The translations under genes were made by a program, and so were the position numbers. Of a stretch of 64,000 bases of DNA, positions 1 to 11,418 are shown in pieces. Under the pieces are notes generated by a model that saw only the letters and a list, made by a program, of their open reading frames with translations, was not told the DNA's origin and ran no database searches. The stretch is from Lutjanus erythropterus (taxonomy: Eukaryota; Chordata; Actinopteri; Lutjaniformes; Lutjanidae), in NCBI GenBank assembly GCA_020091685.1, contig CM034613.1:12332775-12396774 (forward strand), in the 5' to 3' direction. Position 1 is the first letter of the stretch; the number at the start of each line of letters is the position of its first letter.

Positions 1-2519
1 ATACTTTCCTACACATAACTGTCTTCTGAGAGATACAATTTAGAGCTAATGACATGACATGACATGTAAACAGGGTGCAAACTCCTTTCGTTTAGCAAGA
101 AACCAACCCAAAGCATAGATCCAGTGCCTTGGTTGGATGAATGAAAAAATGAATAACACAAGAAGCTAACTGTAAAGTGTTAAAAGGTTATAAAAATGTC
201 ATGTTGAACTGCCAACAGGCAGAATTTGTCAGTGATAAAAGAGGTGAGTTTGCGAAGTAACAGCTCCAAGGGGCCAAATCATCTTCGTGCCAAGCTGCAG
301 ATGCATCATTTCAAAAAACTGCAAAATTATCTCATTTGTCAGAGGAACACCTTCAAAAAGACAAACTGCATTGACACAATTTGAGACGCACCAATAAAGA
401 TGTGATCAACATTCACTGGGTCGATGGGGTTGACAAAAACTGGTGATGCAACAACCTCTTGTATGATGCACCTTTGAAACAGTTTTTTACAATGGATGCA
501 TTGGTTCATAAAGTGTTCATGACATCTTGTCCTCCCTATCTGTAGAAATAACCTGCATCACAATGTATAAGTTTGCTATTGTTGCCAGTTGCACGTAGTT
601 CATTGACATACCCTGTTTATAGCGTGTGTGTGTTGTAAATGAGGAAGATTACAACCCTGTAAGTCATAAACAAACACTGCATTCTTTTGATCGGCTCATT
701 TATGGCTCCACATTGTACTCTGTATATGATATGTTCCAGCCGTGCCCACACACATACACACAAACACACACATGATCACGAGGAATATCACCTGGACAGA
801 ACATCCTGTAATCGATGTACCATAGTAAACACGATACAGAATGGTACATTGAGCAGCAATGAATATGCACCGAAGGAAGCAAGGTAAGTGTGAAAAAGCG
901 GAAAAAGGCGCATTAGCAATTCCTGTAATCGATGATGCACCAGTGGTGGAAGAAGTCTTAAGATCCTTAAGTACAATTACCAATACTCCATTACATGTAC
1001 TCCAGTACAAGTATTACAGACTAAATGTGATTAAATATCAAGTGCCCTTTGATTTCACCTGCATTATCATGTAAGAAGAATTTTAGTGTTCACTATCATG
1101 GTGAAGACGACTGTCAGAAGATTTGACAAATGTCACCTTATTCTACACTTAGGAAGTATATAAAAGTATTTGATTTCCTTTATGTCAACTAAACCATAGC
1201 TTGCAAAAACTGGGAGCACAGTGCCACTTAGTCTTACGTAAGAAGAAAACTTATGTTGATATCCCTAGGTTACATAATACTCCACCCCCTTTTTGTTTTT
1301 TTAGGACAAGAATTATATGTTTTATATATTTGAAAAATGGTATATTCCTAAATGAACATGAGTCAAACAGTCTACTGAAGGTCAGCTTGTAATCATTACG
1401 CAAGTTAACATAAACAAATTATTGACCTTTGCCTTGGTTTACTTATGCCGGATTACACAGGTAAATACACACCTTAGACCACCAAAGGCTTGTCAAAGTC
1501 TAACACCAGCCAAAACATGAGATCCTGCACCACAACACACAGCCTGACGTTGTTGGACCTTGAGTTGTTGTTTGGCAGTGACTCATAAGAGGACAGGCGT
1601 CAGCCTTGGTGTGTATTATGATTTCCTGCCGAGTCAAACACCTCTCTGTTTGGGTTCTGGCTTCGTTATATCTCTTGTTCTTTTTAGGGCGAGTTGTTAA
1701 CTTTGTCTGATAACACTGGTGGGAGTCACTGACCCGTTGACCCCTTGGTTATAGCTAACACGCCTTTGGCTCAGCCAATGAGTAGGGAACTTCTGACTGC
1801 ACTATGGTGGCCCACAGTAACCCATGTTTCTGTGCCTCAGTTTTTACAGTCTAATAAAATGTCATTAAATATGTTCTTGAAGATTCTTGTCATTGATCTG
1901 CTGGTGACAGCAGGAACGAGTGGTCACACGGTCTGGTGTTGAACGTAACTTTATTCCTGTCTTTTGAACCCATTTTTTCTTCCCTACTATGAGACCATGT
2001 TTAAAGTTCCCCTTCAGACATGTTTTTGGGTATGATTAATGTTTTGGTCAACAAAATTTTCGTTTCATTTGCAGAATCACATCGATGATATGGTGATAAA
2101 TCCACACCCTTTGAGAAGTGCCGCACCAGAGTGCAGTGCTGTTACGTATGGCCGCTCACTGTTCATTAAATCACCACAGAACAATACCAGGCTGCAACAG
2201 TACAACCATACAGACCTCTACACGCATCAGATTGGTTGGTTAGAACATTGATATTCTGCTTTTTTATGAAGGAGACATCTGATTACAAGGAATCATAGCA
2301 AAGGTGGCTCATGTTTTACTGCTGCTGTGTAGCATTAATTGCTCGAAGCGAGGGTAGGCAGCGTTGTTTGGGTATCACAGGTGAGACACAGAGCCAACAG
2401 ACAGCTGCTCAGAGCCGGGGAGCTCTACAGGAGAGGGTTGGTGTCAGAATGAAGCTTCTGGAGGAAAAAAAAAAAACAGCGGAGACACTCTGATGCTGGC
2501 TCCTTTACTGACAGGAAGG
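1..2519. other. Intergenic DNA, no gene recognised
   Basis: AT-rich DNA with no open frame resembling a known protein and no convincing splice-flanked exon. An imperfect CA-rich stretch lies near 745-775. The short open frames here (60-100 codons) lack domain signatures and are what random AT-rich sequence produces. Confidence 0.6.
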
Positions 2520-2524
2520 GGGCT

Positions 2525-2800
2525 CACAGTATGTTTCAAACATTTGGAATTAAATTGTGCATCTCTGGACCAGCCAGACGAGAGCTCAGAATTTGTTTTT
2601 TAAACTTTTGAGATGAAAAAGTGGATTTATTTTCATGTCTGCCTCTCAGCCTCTCTGCAGCAGCGACCATGGAGAAACAAACCCGCGGAACATCCAGACA
2701 AGAGCTCAGCGTTTGTTTCTTCAAACTTTTGGGATTAAAAACTTCACGTTTGCTTGTAAACCTGTGTGCAAGCAGCTACCACGGAGGACCCGAATATGCT
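2525..2800. repeat. Degenerate tandem repeat, unit about 120 bp
   Basis: Two diverged copies lie head to tail. The motif cagac(g/a)agagctcag occurs at 2575 and again at 2695, each followed by a T-rich stretch and aaacttttg(a/g)gat. The block around gcagcagcgaccatggag (about 2655) is echoed by gcaagcagctaccacggag (about 2768). The offset is about 115-120 bp. No coding role is visible. Confidence 0.6.
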
Positions 2801-4926
2801 GCTTACAGTAAGATACAGTAGTCTGTCTGTCCATGTTGACTGCTGACCAGAGGACAAATGTATTTGAAAGTCATGCAGTGAGAGTAAAGAGAGGAGGGAG
2901 GTAAAAGAAAGAATCAAATTTTTCCGGTGAGTACTGAGACACATGATGCTTTTGTACTGGCATTTTTGGCTGCACCGAGTCAAACCGTGTCACCACTGGT
3001 TTGCATTTCCATAACCGCTTATATTGCAGCGAGACACACCCAAGAAGGACCAACTCTGAAGCAGAGACAAGTGGGCTGTGGTCACATTGAGCTGTCCACG
3101 GCAAAACCGTGTTGAGCTTCTTTTTCTTCCCCGCTATCAGGACAGCTGCTGTAACCTCTGCCATAGAAGGTTAAAGCTGCATTACAACGTAACTTGTCAC
3201 TCCATTCTTTAAATTAATGAATTCATTTCTTTATTTCTTAAAACTCTATTAATTTTGCCCACAGCAAAATTAAATATTTCTGTAGATATCGGAGGATCTT
3301 GGTGATAATATTGGCAACTAATATCTTAGAAATTTTATCTCTTCAAGAAGAGGCGCTATATGATTACTGATAAATCAAGATGCTTTTATTGCTTATTTGC
3401 TTTAATGTCCTTTCTTCTTTTTTGTTTCCATTTCTTAAATGTTATTTTCCTCAGTGCACCAGGTTACAATGACAACACATAAACATATAGGCCTAGGTAT
3501 ACCAAGGCATTGATAAACAAACAAGTAAACAAAGAAAACAGATAATAATAAAATAAATTTAAAAAAAGTACTTTTCCTCTTCTCTTAACTTTAGTGACAA
3601 TGTCACAATGCTTTAATTTCCTTAATAAAGAGGTGACAATGAGAATATGTGGGCATAAATATTCCACTAGAATCATGATGAGAAATCTCCAGTAGCCTGT
3701 TATTTAAGCACTAATGATAACATTAATGATCTTTATTTTATAGGCATTGACAGTGTTCATGTTCTCTGCATGGAGTTCTGTCCTGCTTGTAACTTTTTAC
3801 CTTTTTGATTAACAAACCACCGTGGAGACAACAGTTTACTCATGCAGTCTCAATTTGTAAACGTTTGTATTTTATTTGTAGTTTGATTTGTATCAAAAAC
3901 ATTAGTCATCCCCTCAATTTATCTTGTACAGAAGCAGAAAGGAGCCTGATAACATGGATCCAAAGTTACAGCGAGGTCAGTCCAAGATAAACACAGATAA
4001 AAACAGATAAACTCACAGAAATCTTCCATCTCACTGTCAGCTTTTTGCACTTGCTGAATACAGACATTGGTCAGGCATGGGATACAATGTCAGCAGACCC
4101 TGCAGAGACACACTGGTTTGTAATGTCACGCATCTTGGTGCGCATTCCACACCAATAATCTGCTGTGTTTGATGCAATTTGTAAAGCTGCCAGTGCCAAC
4201 AAAAGCTGAAATTTCTCACACGCTGAAGTCCTGACCTGAAAACATGGGCTTTGGAGATGAAACCAGCTACTGAACTCCTTTGGAAGCTACTGTAACTTCA
4301 CAAAACAGCTTTTAGGATGGACATGGCATTGTTTCAGATGCTGAAAGATTCTGCTCTTGATCCTTTGGTCATTTTAGATAAATTCTTGTAGTTTCACTTT
4401 GGTAAAATATGAAAATAACCCTGGATTAGTCCATAACCTGTGGTAAAGACTTGTTTTTCTTTAATTGATCATTTTATCTTGTGACAGGTGGAGTACCTCA
4501 AGGGTCAGTACTTCTACCACTTCTTTTTTCACTTCACTCATTTATTTTCTTTCACTGTTCTGTTTTTGTTTTTTTAATGTCTGTTCAAATCCAAAACTAC
4601 GCCACCTGAGCTGTTTTCTTCCCATGGGCTATTACAGAAAGTGGAGAGGCAACAGGAAATAAGGGAGAGATAGTTGCATCAAAGGTCCTCGGCCAGACTG
4701 AAACCAAGATGGCTGGTATCTTGACCCCTGAACTATGGGGCCATCCACATATTTATCTACATATTTATATATATATCTGTTATATTGGTTGTATTTTCTA
4801 AGCCTCCTTGGTACTGGCTGATGGCAGGATGTTATTTTTGCTGCATGACAGCTTGTTCTTATGGGTGCATGTGACATGAGAGAAGTAGTTTAAACATAGC
4901 AACAAAGACAAAATACCTTATAATAC
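2801..4926. other. Intergenic DNA, nothing recognised
   Basis: AT-rich DNA without recognisable gene, RNA gene or delimited mobile element. Short open frames on both strands have no family signature. Confidence 0.55.
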
Positions 4927-4930
4927 CATG

Positions 4931-5306
4931 TGTTACAGCTTGGCTCAAAGTTGCAACAAAAGGAGGGAGTCAGCACACAGAAAGATCAATTATCTGGATA
5001 TTTTATTGTAAACCCAAAGAAATGTGGGAAAAAGGGGATGAATCTGTAATCAGTAATGTAGTGCATGTGTGGGTGTATAGGAATGTATGTAAGAGTGCTG
5101 AAATAAGGATTCAAACCCAAAACTGAAAGGATGAGACGGCCATGAGGAATGGTGGCAGCAGCCCAGCCAGAGAGAGAGAAAGAGTCAAAAGAGAGCAGCC
5201 CTTTTATGCCCTCTGGCTCCTCCCAACTCTCAGGTGCAACCAGTCTGACTGACGACCCACCCAGTCTCTGGGTGAACAAAACAAGACACATGGGTGGGCC
5301 GTCACA
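4931..5306 (-). mobile_element. Solo LTR of an LTR retrotransposon
   Basis: On the minus strand the element begins TGTGACGGCC and ends GCTGTAACA, the classical TG...CA termini. It is flanked by the 4-bp direct repeat catg (4927-4930 and 5307-5310). In the same orientation there is a TATA-like box (cataaaagg, complement of about 5201-5209), and about 200 bp further an AATAAA signal (complement of 5002-5007). This gives a U3-TATA-R-polyA-U5 layout. No second LTR or internal gag/pol lies nearby, so it is a solo LTR left by recombination. Length is 376 bp. Superfamily is not certain; a 4-bp duplication fits Gypsy-type or endogenous-retrovirus-type integration. Confidence 0.75.
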
Positions 5307-5310
5307 CATG

Positions 5311-7636
5311 TGTTCTTTTTTCAGGTGTTCTTATCTTTTAGTTTGCTCACCACATTATTTTAAAGTTTTCTTTAGTCCAGTGTATGGTGTACATCTGAGG
5401 TTGTGCAAATATTTTGTATCTCTTAGATGTCACAAAAAATACCTAAATCAGCCTTTTACCTGGCCTTGACACTTTTCTTGTACTCTATAGAATTTGTTGT
5501 TCTGCTCCCAGTGTCGTACAAGCAAACATCCCCAATCCCTATGTAAACCTGCTTAACTCATGTGAAATATTGATCTTATGGGACAAATTGTGTCAAATTT
5601 TGTGTAAGAGGTTGACTCAGTGAGGCCTGATGTCCCATTTTCAAAATCATGAACCAAAAAGGTTTTTTTCTGGGACAGTGGATGTCATTTTTTCAGTAAA
5701 TATGGTGCGCTTGTAGTGATTTTTAAACGTAGATTCCCACACACAACACTTGTACTTTAACTCATTGCTCCCTGCAGACCTCACAGTTGTTTGTTGAAAG
5801 GATTAGATAATTTATTACTTTAGTACCTACGCTGTGCAGCTGAAGGTGCTGATTAAGTCATAGTAAATTTAAGCTGGAAAATTAAATGTACCCCAAAAGG
5901 ATCTTTATTGAAATCAACACATAAATTACTTGTTGTTAATTAATTAATTACATCTTTTTTCTCAGTAATGGTCCCTCTGTATATGATGCTCACCTATTCC
6001 TTCCCAAATCCTGTCAACAATCTAAATAAACTACCTTTTATACTAAGCATATAATGTGGTCTTTGTTAGTGAAAATTTAATCAGTTCATCCTTCAGTCCA
6101 AGTGGCCATTTGTGCCAAGATTGAAGAAATTAATGTTTTTCAAAAATTCTGAATCACAGAGGTGCTTCAGCATACAGTTGTGAATGTGCACCTAAAAACT
6201 TGATGGCTAATGGGTCCAGTAGTGACGCAACATTAGCTGCAGAGAAGCTCTGTTGGTCACGCACACACACAGGCAAGTGATCGCATGATCCCCTCCAAAC
6301 TTTAACAACGCTTTAACAATTATTAAAGAAAACTCTTCTGACTGTTAACAATCATATGTTGGCTGTCTCAGATGTAATTCATGGAAGATAAGTTCATGAT
6401 TTACAAACTTCAGTTATCTTCAGACTTTTCTTTCATGATATTTAAATTGAATTCTTTGTATTAAATAATATCAGCTGAGCTGGTTGTGAAGCCATGTTTG
6501 TTTATATCTAATTGCATTGAGGTGGACTGACATCTGTATATCTTTACTTGATTGGATTAAATATATTGTCGGTGGTTTATCTAACTCTCAAATAACATGC
6601 AAAACAGGATATAGAAGGTGAATTCTTACATTTATGAGTTACTTTATCATCTGATGCACTAAATCCCACACCTCTCAACTGCTGTTAAACCTCCAGAACA
6701 AGAACTTGGTTGCTTTTAACTCTTGAGTTGTTTCACAACTCATGCAGTAGAGCTGTGTGGGATCCCTGTCAAAGGTAAAACATGAAATGGAGTAATAATG
6801 GGATGAAACAAATTGCAAAATGTGTCTATAAATAACTGGAGCCAAGCAGGCTTTACAGCAATTAGATGGCCTTTTTAAAGTATCAACAAAAGTCGTGTTC
6901 TGCATTCTCCAATGGCATTAGTCATTTGCCGACAGGACACAAAAATTAACATGCTGTGTAAGTTAAAGTGTCACTGAAGTGAGCTGTCTGGCCTCATGTG
7001 CACTTTGATGTGGATGTATGGTGTGAGATGTTGTGAGCAGTCATATGAGCTTCTTCATGGTCTGGTCTGTGAGGCTAATGATGGCATGAACAACTGTAAC
7101 AGAATGGGAAAATGAACAGCACATGTTTTACATCTTCTACTTTATATCTACAAGTAAAGTAAGTAAAGTATGTAGAAAATGACTGACATGTAAGGGCAGG
7201 AGTGAAGCCTCACAAGACACTCAACTGACTATGAATGATTTTATCTCAGCAGTGCAGTCAAGTGATTTTATGTGAAATTCCTTTTGTTGAACTGTCGTGT
7301 CACTTGAGGACACTGTAGTTTGCAAGAGACTTTTAAGGGCTTTTGTGCCAATCTGCAGGATACAATCTGTGATGGGCTTTTGTGACAGCATGATGCTGTG
7401 ACCAGGAGACAGGAGACAGGAGACAAGTACAAGTATAACATCTATTGCATTCTCAGATCACAGGATTTATACTTCAGAGGGTTGCACACTTCAGATTATT
7501 GGCCACTGACTCAGCCAAACACTCTGAGGTGTCCATAATCATAAATTAATTGCCTCTGCAGAGTCAATTAATCCCTGACTATGGACAACTTGTCTGACAT
7601 TGTCCCTTGCTTACAACCCCTGTGACCTTTGACCCC
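5311..7636. other. Intergenic DNA, nothing recognised
   Basis: AT-rich stretch with no recognisable gene or delimited element. The next recognisable sequence is the LINE-type tail at 7637. Confidence 0.5.
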
Positions 7637-7722
7637 TCAGAATCAGAATCAAAATCACTTTATTCACTAAATGTAGATGGTACACAGGAATTTGACTCGG
7701 TGATGCAGCGCAGTGGGGCAAG
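7637..7722 (-). mobile_element. LINE-type 3' tail fragment
   Basis: Read on the minus strand the fragment runs through gagtcaaattcctgtgta and ends in aataaagtgattttgattct followed by a repeated gattct tail. From memory, this is a very common fish dispersed 3' end of non-LTR retrotransposons (short tandem tail rather than poly-A). Only the last 80-90 bp are present, as expected for 5'-truncated insertions. The clade (L2/CR1-like) is inferred, not demonstrated. Confidence 0.55.
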
Positions 7723-7974
7723 AAGATAATGAGTTTAGAGAGACTTAAGGGGTTGATTAGTTTAACATCAGAATTATGATTAAAAAATCTGTATTAACAT
7801 AGGTCATACAACAGCATAATTGTATAAATGATACTATGTGTACTCAAGAACACTTAGTAAAACTTGTCAGTAAACAAAGTTTGTTTCTGCATCTACAAAA
7901 GCAAGTTAAGACTTTACCATGCAAAGAGAGACAAACCTGAATATCAACAACATCCAGAAACAAAACACCTCTGA

Positions 7975-8457
7975 CTTCTCTGAGGCCTGAGCTCATCTGA
8001 GATGGACTGATGCAAAGTGGAAACCTGTGCTGTGATCTGTCCACATTTCAGATTGTTTTCAGAAATCATGGACACTGTGTCCTCTGGGTTAAAGAGGAAA
8101 AGCACCATCCACAACCAGCATCTGTGAGGGTGTGTTAGTGCGCATGGCATCATGGGTAACTGACCTGTCTCCCAGTGAAAATGTGTGGTGCATTATGAAG
8201 CACAAAATGTGACAGCAAAGACCCAAACCGTTGAGCACTTGAAGTTGTATATCAAGCAAAAATGCGTGCTCGGTTCCCAAACATTAACTGAATGTTGTTA
8301 AAAGAAAAGTTAATGTATCACTATGACAAACATGCCCCTAGGTATCAAAGTCAGAATTAGTATGTATTTACAAGAACATAGGTTGAAACGTGTTTTTGCA
8401 AATCATTGCATTCTGTCTTTATTCACATTTTTCCCCACTTTTTTTGAATTGGGGTTT
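7975..8457 (+). mobile_element. Decayed Tc1/mariner-type DNA transposon
   Basis: Around 8154-8215 the plus strand reads DLSPSENVWCIMKHKM, matching the C-terminal 'SPDLSPIENVW' block of Tc1/mariner DDE transposases; a stop follows directly. The right part (gttttTgcaaatcattgcattctgtctttat, ending in a T-rich run and a final gaattggggttt) matches the usual 3' end of this family as I remember it. A second copy lies at 20,092-20,605 and shares the block agtccacatttcagattgttttcagaaat. The copy has several stops and deletions and cannot encode a working transposase. Confidence 0.7.
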
Positions 8458-10525
8458 TATTTTAAAATGTATTTTAATATTCTAACCCTTTTAAAAATCT
8501 CATTTTTTACTAAATGTATTATTTATCTGATTCTGCCTTTTTTCTGTAACTGTGATGAAATACAGTTACCTTTGTATCCTCATAATGCAGCTCTGTTAAA
8601 TATAATATGTTACTCCCTAAGCCTGTATATAGCATTTATTCTACATACAGCGTCAATGACTCAAACACATAAATGCCAGACTTTGGTTGGTGGCCTTGAC
8701 ACTGTATCTCCCAGAACAATAAAACTAAAATATGGCTTAAAATAAAACTATATTACCTGGAAACGTATCAGATGTTCAGTGTCTCCTAGTGTCATCCCTG
8801 CAATAAAACATGTTACGTAAAATTTAAGTAATTATTGTGAATCAGCTCTGGGTCACGACAAGTTCTTGTACATTTATGAGGAGTGCTAAATACCTTCAGT
8901 GTGTGTCCTTGTTAGGAGGACACATTCCTCTGTTACATGAACAGCAATATGCAAAAGGTGCTAACAACTGGTCCTCCAGACGGAGACATAACTTCTCTCT
9001 GGCAACTTGATGATGTCACCATCTCAGGTCATCTTGGCTTACCCACCTCCAGTTATTTTCACCATTAATGTATCGTTGAAATAAAACGAAATACGATATA
9101 AAACACAGCCCTGTATCTTTTGGTTTAAATGTGCGGAAAACTAATTATATCTCGTTTTACTACTACAGAGATATCAGAGCCAGCGGCCAATTTCAAAAGG
9201 TCATGCCGGGATAAGGCTGTTTTTGGCGGGGTAACATGTATGCTAACAGCCCGGTCATCTCACCAGCTGGCGAGGTATGCTCGCAGGACGACACATCTCC
9301 GAAAACTTCCAAGCAAATTTTAAACTACGCACTATCGTGATAAATTGACCACAGATTTTAAATTTTAATGTCTACATTCTTGCATAAAATAATCTTAAAA
9401 TTGCTTTCCATGGTACAAAAACAGTAGTATTTCAACACTTGTAACTTAAAGTTGTGTGTCTTCTCCTCTGCCATTTCTATGCCATAATTGTGTATCAAAA
9501 ATGTGTTTGTGTTGATTTTTTTTTTTTTTTAGCAGAAACTTGCAAATACCGTCTCAGAATTATTTCAATATTTTCCAGGGCCTTTAAGACTCTTTAAGTC
9601 AAAAAACTGCCTTTAAAGTGAGATAATTCTGCTTGGCAATAAAAATCACTTAGCTAGTTTAGAAAAATAAGTAGCCTAACATCAGAGAAAGCAAAACAAA
9701 CTAGAAACTGATCTTTGGCAGATCTTTGCCCTTTGGTGATAAACATTAAAACAATATTTTTTAAGTGTCCTCTTTATCATGTATATTTCCACTAAAAGTG
9801 AGGGAAGTGTGCTTTACATAACTTGCAGACGGCTTATCTAAAAAGATAACACTGGGAAAACAACCATGTGACCAATGACTGGATAAAAGTCAAAGGTCGG
9901 GTTTTTTTACATTGACAGTGACACTGGCACGGAGGGTCGGATGATGCTTGGAAGAAAAAAAGAAATCCAAGAAGTAAGCCTCAAGTTACTCATGAATACC
10001 ATGAATCCACAAATGAATACATGGATATTTGCACACAGTCATTTGCACTATTGTACACGTCAGCATGAGTCTGACAATGTTTGTTTTTCCTTGCCCTGGG
10101 TGCCCAGTGGGGCTTTTAACTATGTACTGACTCAGCTCTAAAATCCTGACATCTCAGCACCTGATGAAGTAATCTTTGAGTCAGTCATGTTGTATCCCCG
10201 CCAGCTCTTTAAATATTAATTTTGTGCATGTGGTCCATAGTCCTAAATACACTTAATGCATCTGTAAGATTGCTATTATATATAAAGTATGTGTGAGTGA
10301 GCTCAGGATGTAACAGAGACACATTCCCCATACATATATGCTGCTGTAAAGGTTTGCATCAGTGGAACGTTGTGGCTACATGTGAAAACAGAATCATGTG
10401 GTCTCATTTTCAAGGACTCTTGAAACGCTACACAGTGACCTTCTTCACACGGTTAGGGTTACTTAACTCAGCAAAATTGTGTTTCAGAACAACTACACCT
10501 GAAGTTTAGCACAGAAGTTTGTTTA
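8458..10525. other. Intergenic DNA; GC-richer patch near 9.12-9.32 kb
   Basis: Mostly AT-rich and unremarkable. A patch at about 9120-9320 is richer in G, C and CpG than its surroundings (for example the tggcgggg and ctcgcaggacgacac stretches) and could be a piece of an old repeat or conserved element. I cannot identify it. Confidence 0.4.
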
Positions 10526-11418
10526 AGGGCCCTTTCACACATACTTTGTTTGGCCCAGACTTTTTGGACTTCAAACTTTATGTTGCAACAAAATTACAGG
10601 TGGAAACCTCCCTCCGACCACAGTCCAGACTAAACAGCCCAAACTTGGTCTGATCAAAAAAGGTGATCTTTATGTAACTGAACCATGGTTTCTAGCGTGA
10701 AAACTTTTTTTTTAATTCCAAGGTATCCAAGTTCTTGCAGTGTGTTGTCAAACCCAGAAAAAGGAAAACATGGTAATAACAATGATTAAAATTAAGCACT
10801 TCCGGGGCGCATGGATAGCTCAGTTGGTAGAGGGTGCGTCCCATGTACGGAGGCTGTGAGTCCTCTGCAGCGGCTGTGGGTTCGATTCCTGCCCATGGCC
10901 CTTTGCTGCGTGTCCTTCCCCCACCCTCTCTCCCCGTTTCCTGTCACATCTTCAGCTGTCCTATCATTAAAGGCATAAAATGCCCCCCTCCCTCAGTTCA
11001 GTTCTGTTCACTTCCCCCACAGGTGAACCACAGTTCAAAGTTTTATACAAATATTAAATGAATTTGATGCATTGGAGGCACAGCAATTGCATTGGCAATT
11101 AATATTTCCACTAGGGATTGAAAAAAAGTATGTCTTTGTCTTATTAGATTAAGTTAAGATTTAAGTTGACTTCTGGTATAAACCATGCCCAAGTCTAGTT
11201 TTCTACCAAATACAGATACAGAGACAGATAATTTTGTCAGGTGAAGAGATACAAATACAGATAACTACACCTTTGTACACCTCTAGGAGGTGTGTCATGT
11301 ATGAATCTTTAACACACCCACATAATTACAATTTTAAACCAAAAACCAACCAGATAAACGTGTACAGTGTAACAAAAACATGAACCTTGGTTCGGTCAGT
11401 CAGGTGTGAAAAGGTCCT
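10526..11418. mobile_element. DNA-transposon-like repeat interrupted by a SINE
   Basis: The left end agggccctttcacac and right end gtgtgaaaaggtcct are imperfect inverted copies of one another, extending inward (left ...tttgtttggcccag; right ...ccttggttcggtcagtcag). The right-end sequence tgtaacaaaaacatg recurs at 26,154-26,205, which shows a dispersed family. The tRNA-derived SINE at 10,803-10,995 lies inside. I see no clear target-site duplication, so the exact ends are provisional. Confidence 0.5.
10803..10995 (+). mobile_element. tRNA-derived SINE
   Basis: The head contains a polymerase III A box (tagctcagttggtagag, about 10,815-10,831) and a B box (gggttcgattcc, about 10,878-10,889) at tRNA-like spacing. 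A CT-rich body follows and the element ends cattaaaggcataaaatgcc. A bona fide tRNA is excluded: the spacing between the boxes is too long and no cloverleaf forms. A weaker copy is at 38,160-38,300. Confidence 0.8.

Noticed and set aside
8323-8745. 140-codon open frame
   Set aside because: Begins inside the decayed transposon end and runs into AT-rich DNA; Phe/Leu/Ile-rich composition fits AT-rich random sequence.
10803-10900. Possible tRNA gene
   Set aside because: Has A and B boxes but too long a spacing and no cloverleaf; it is the head of a SINE.
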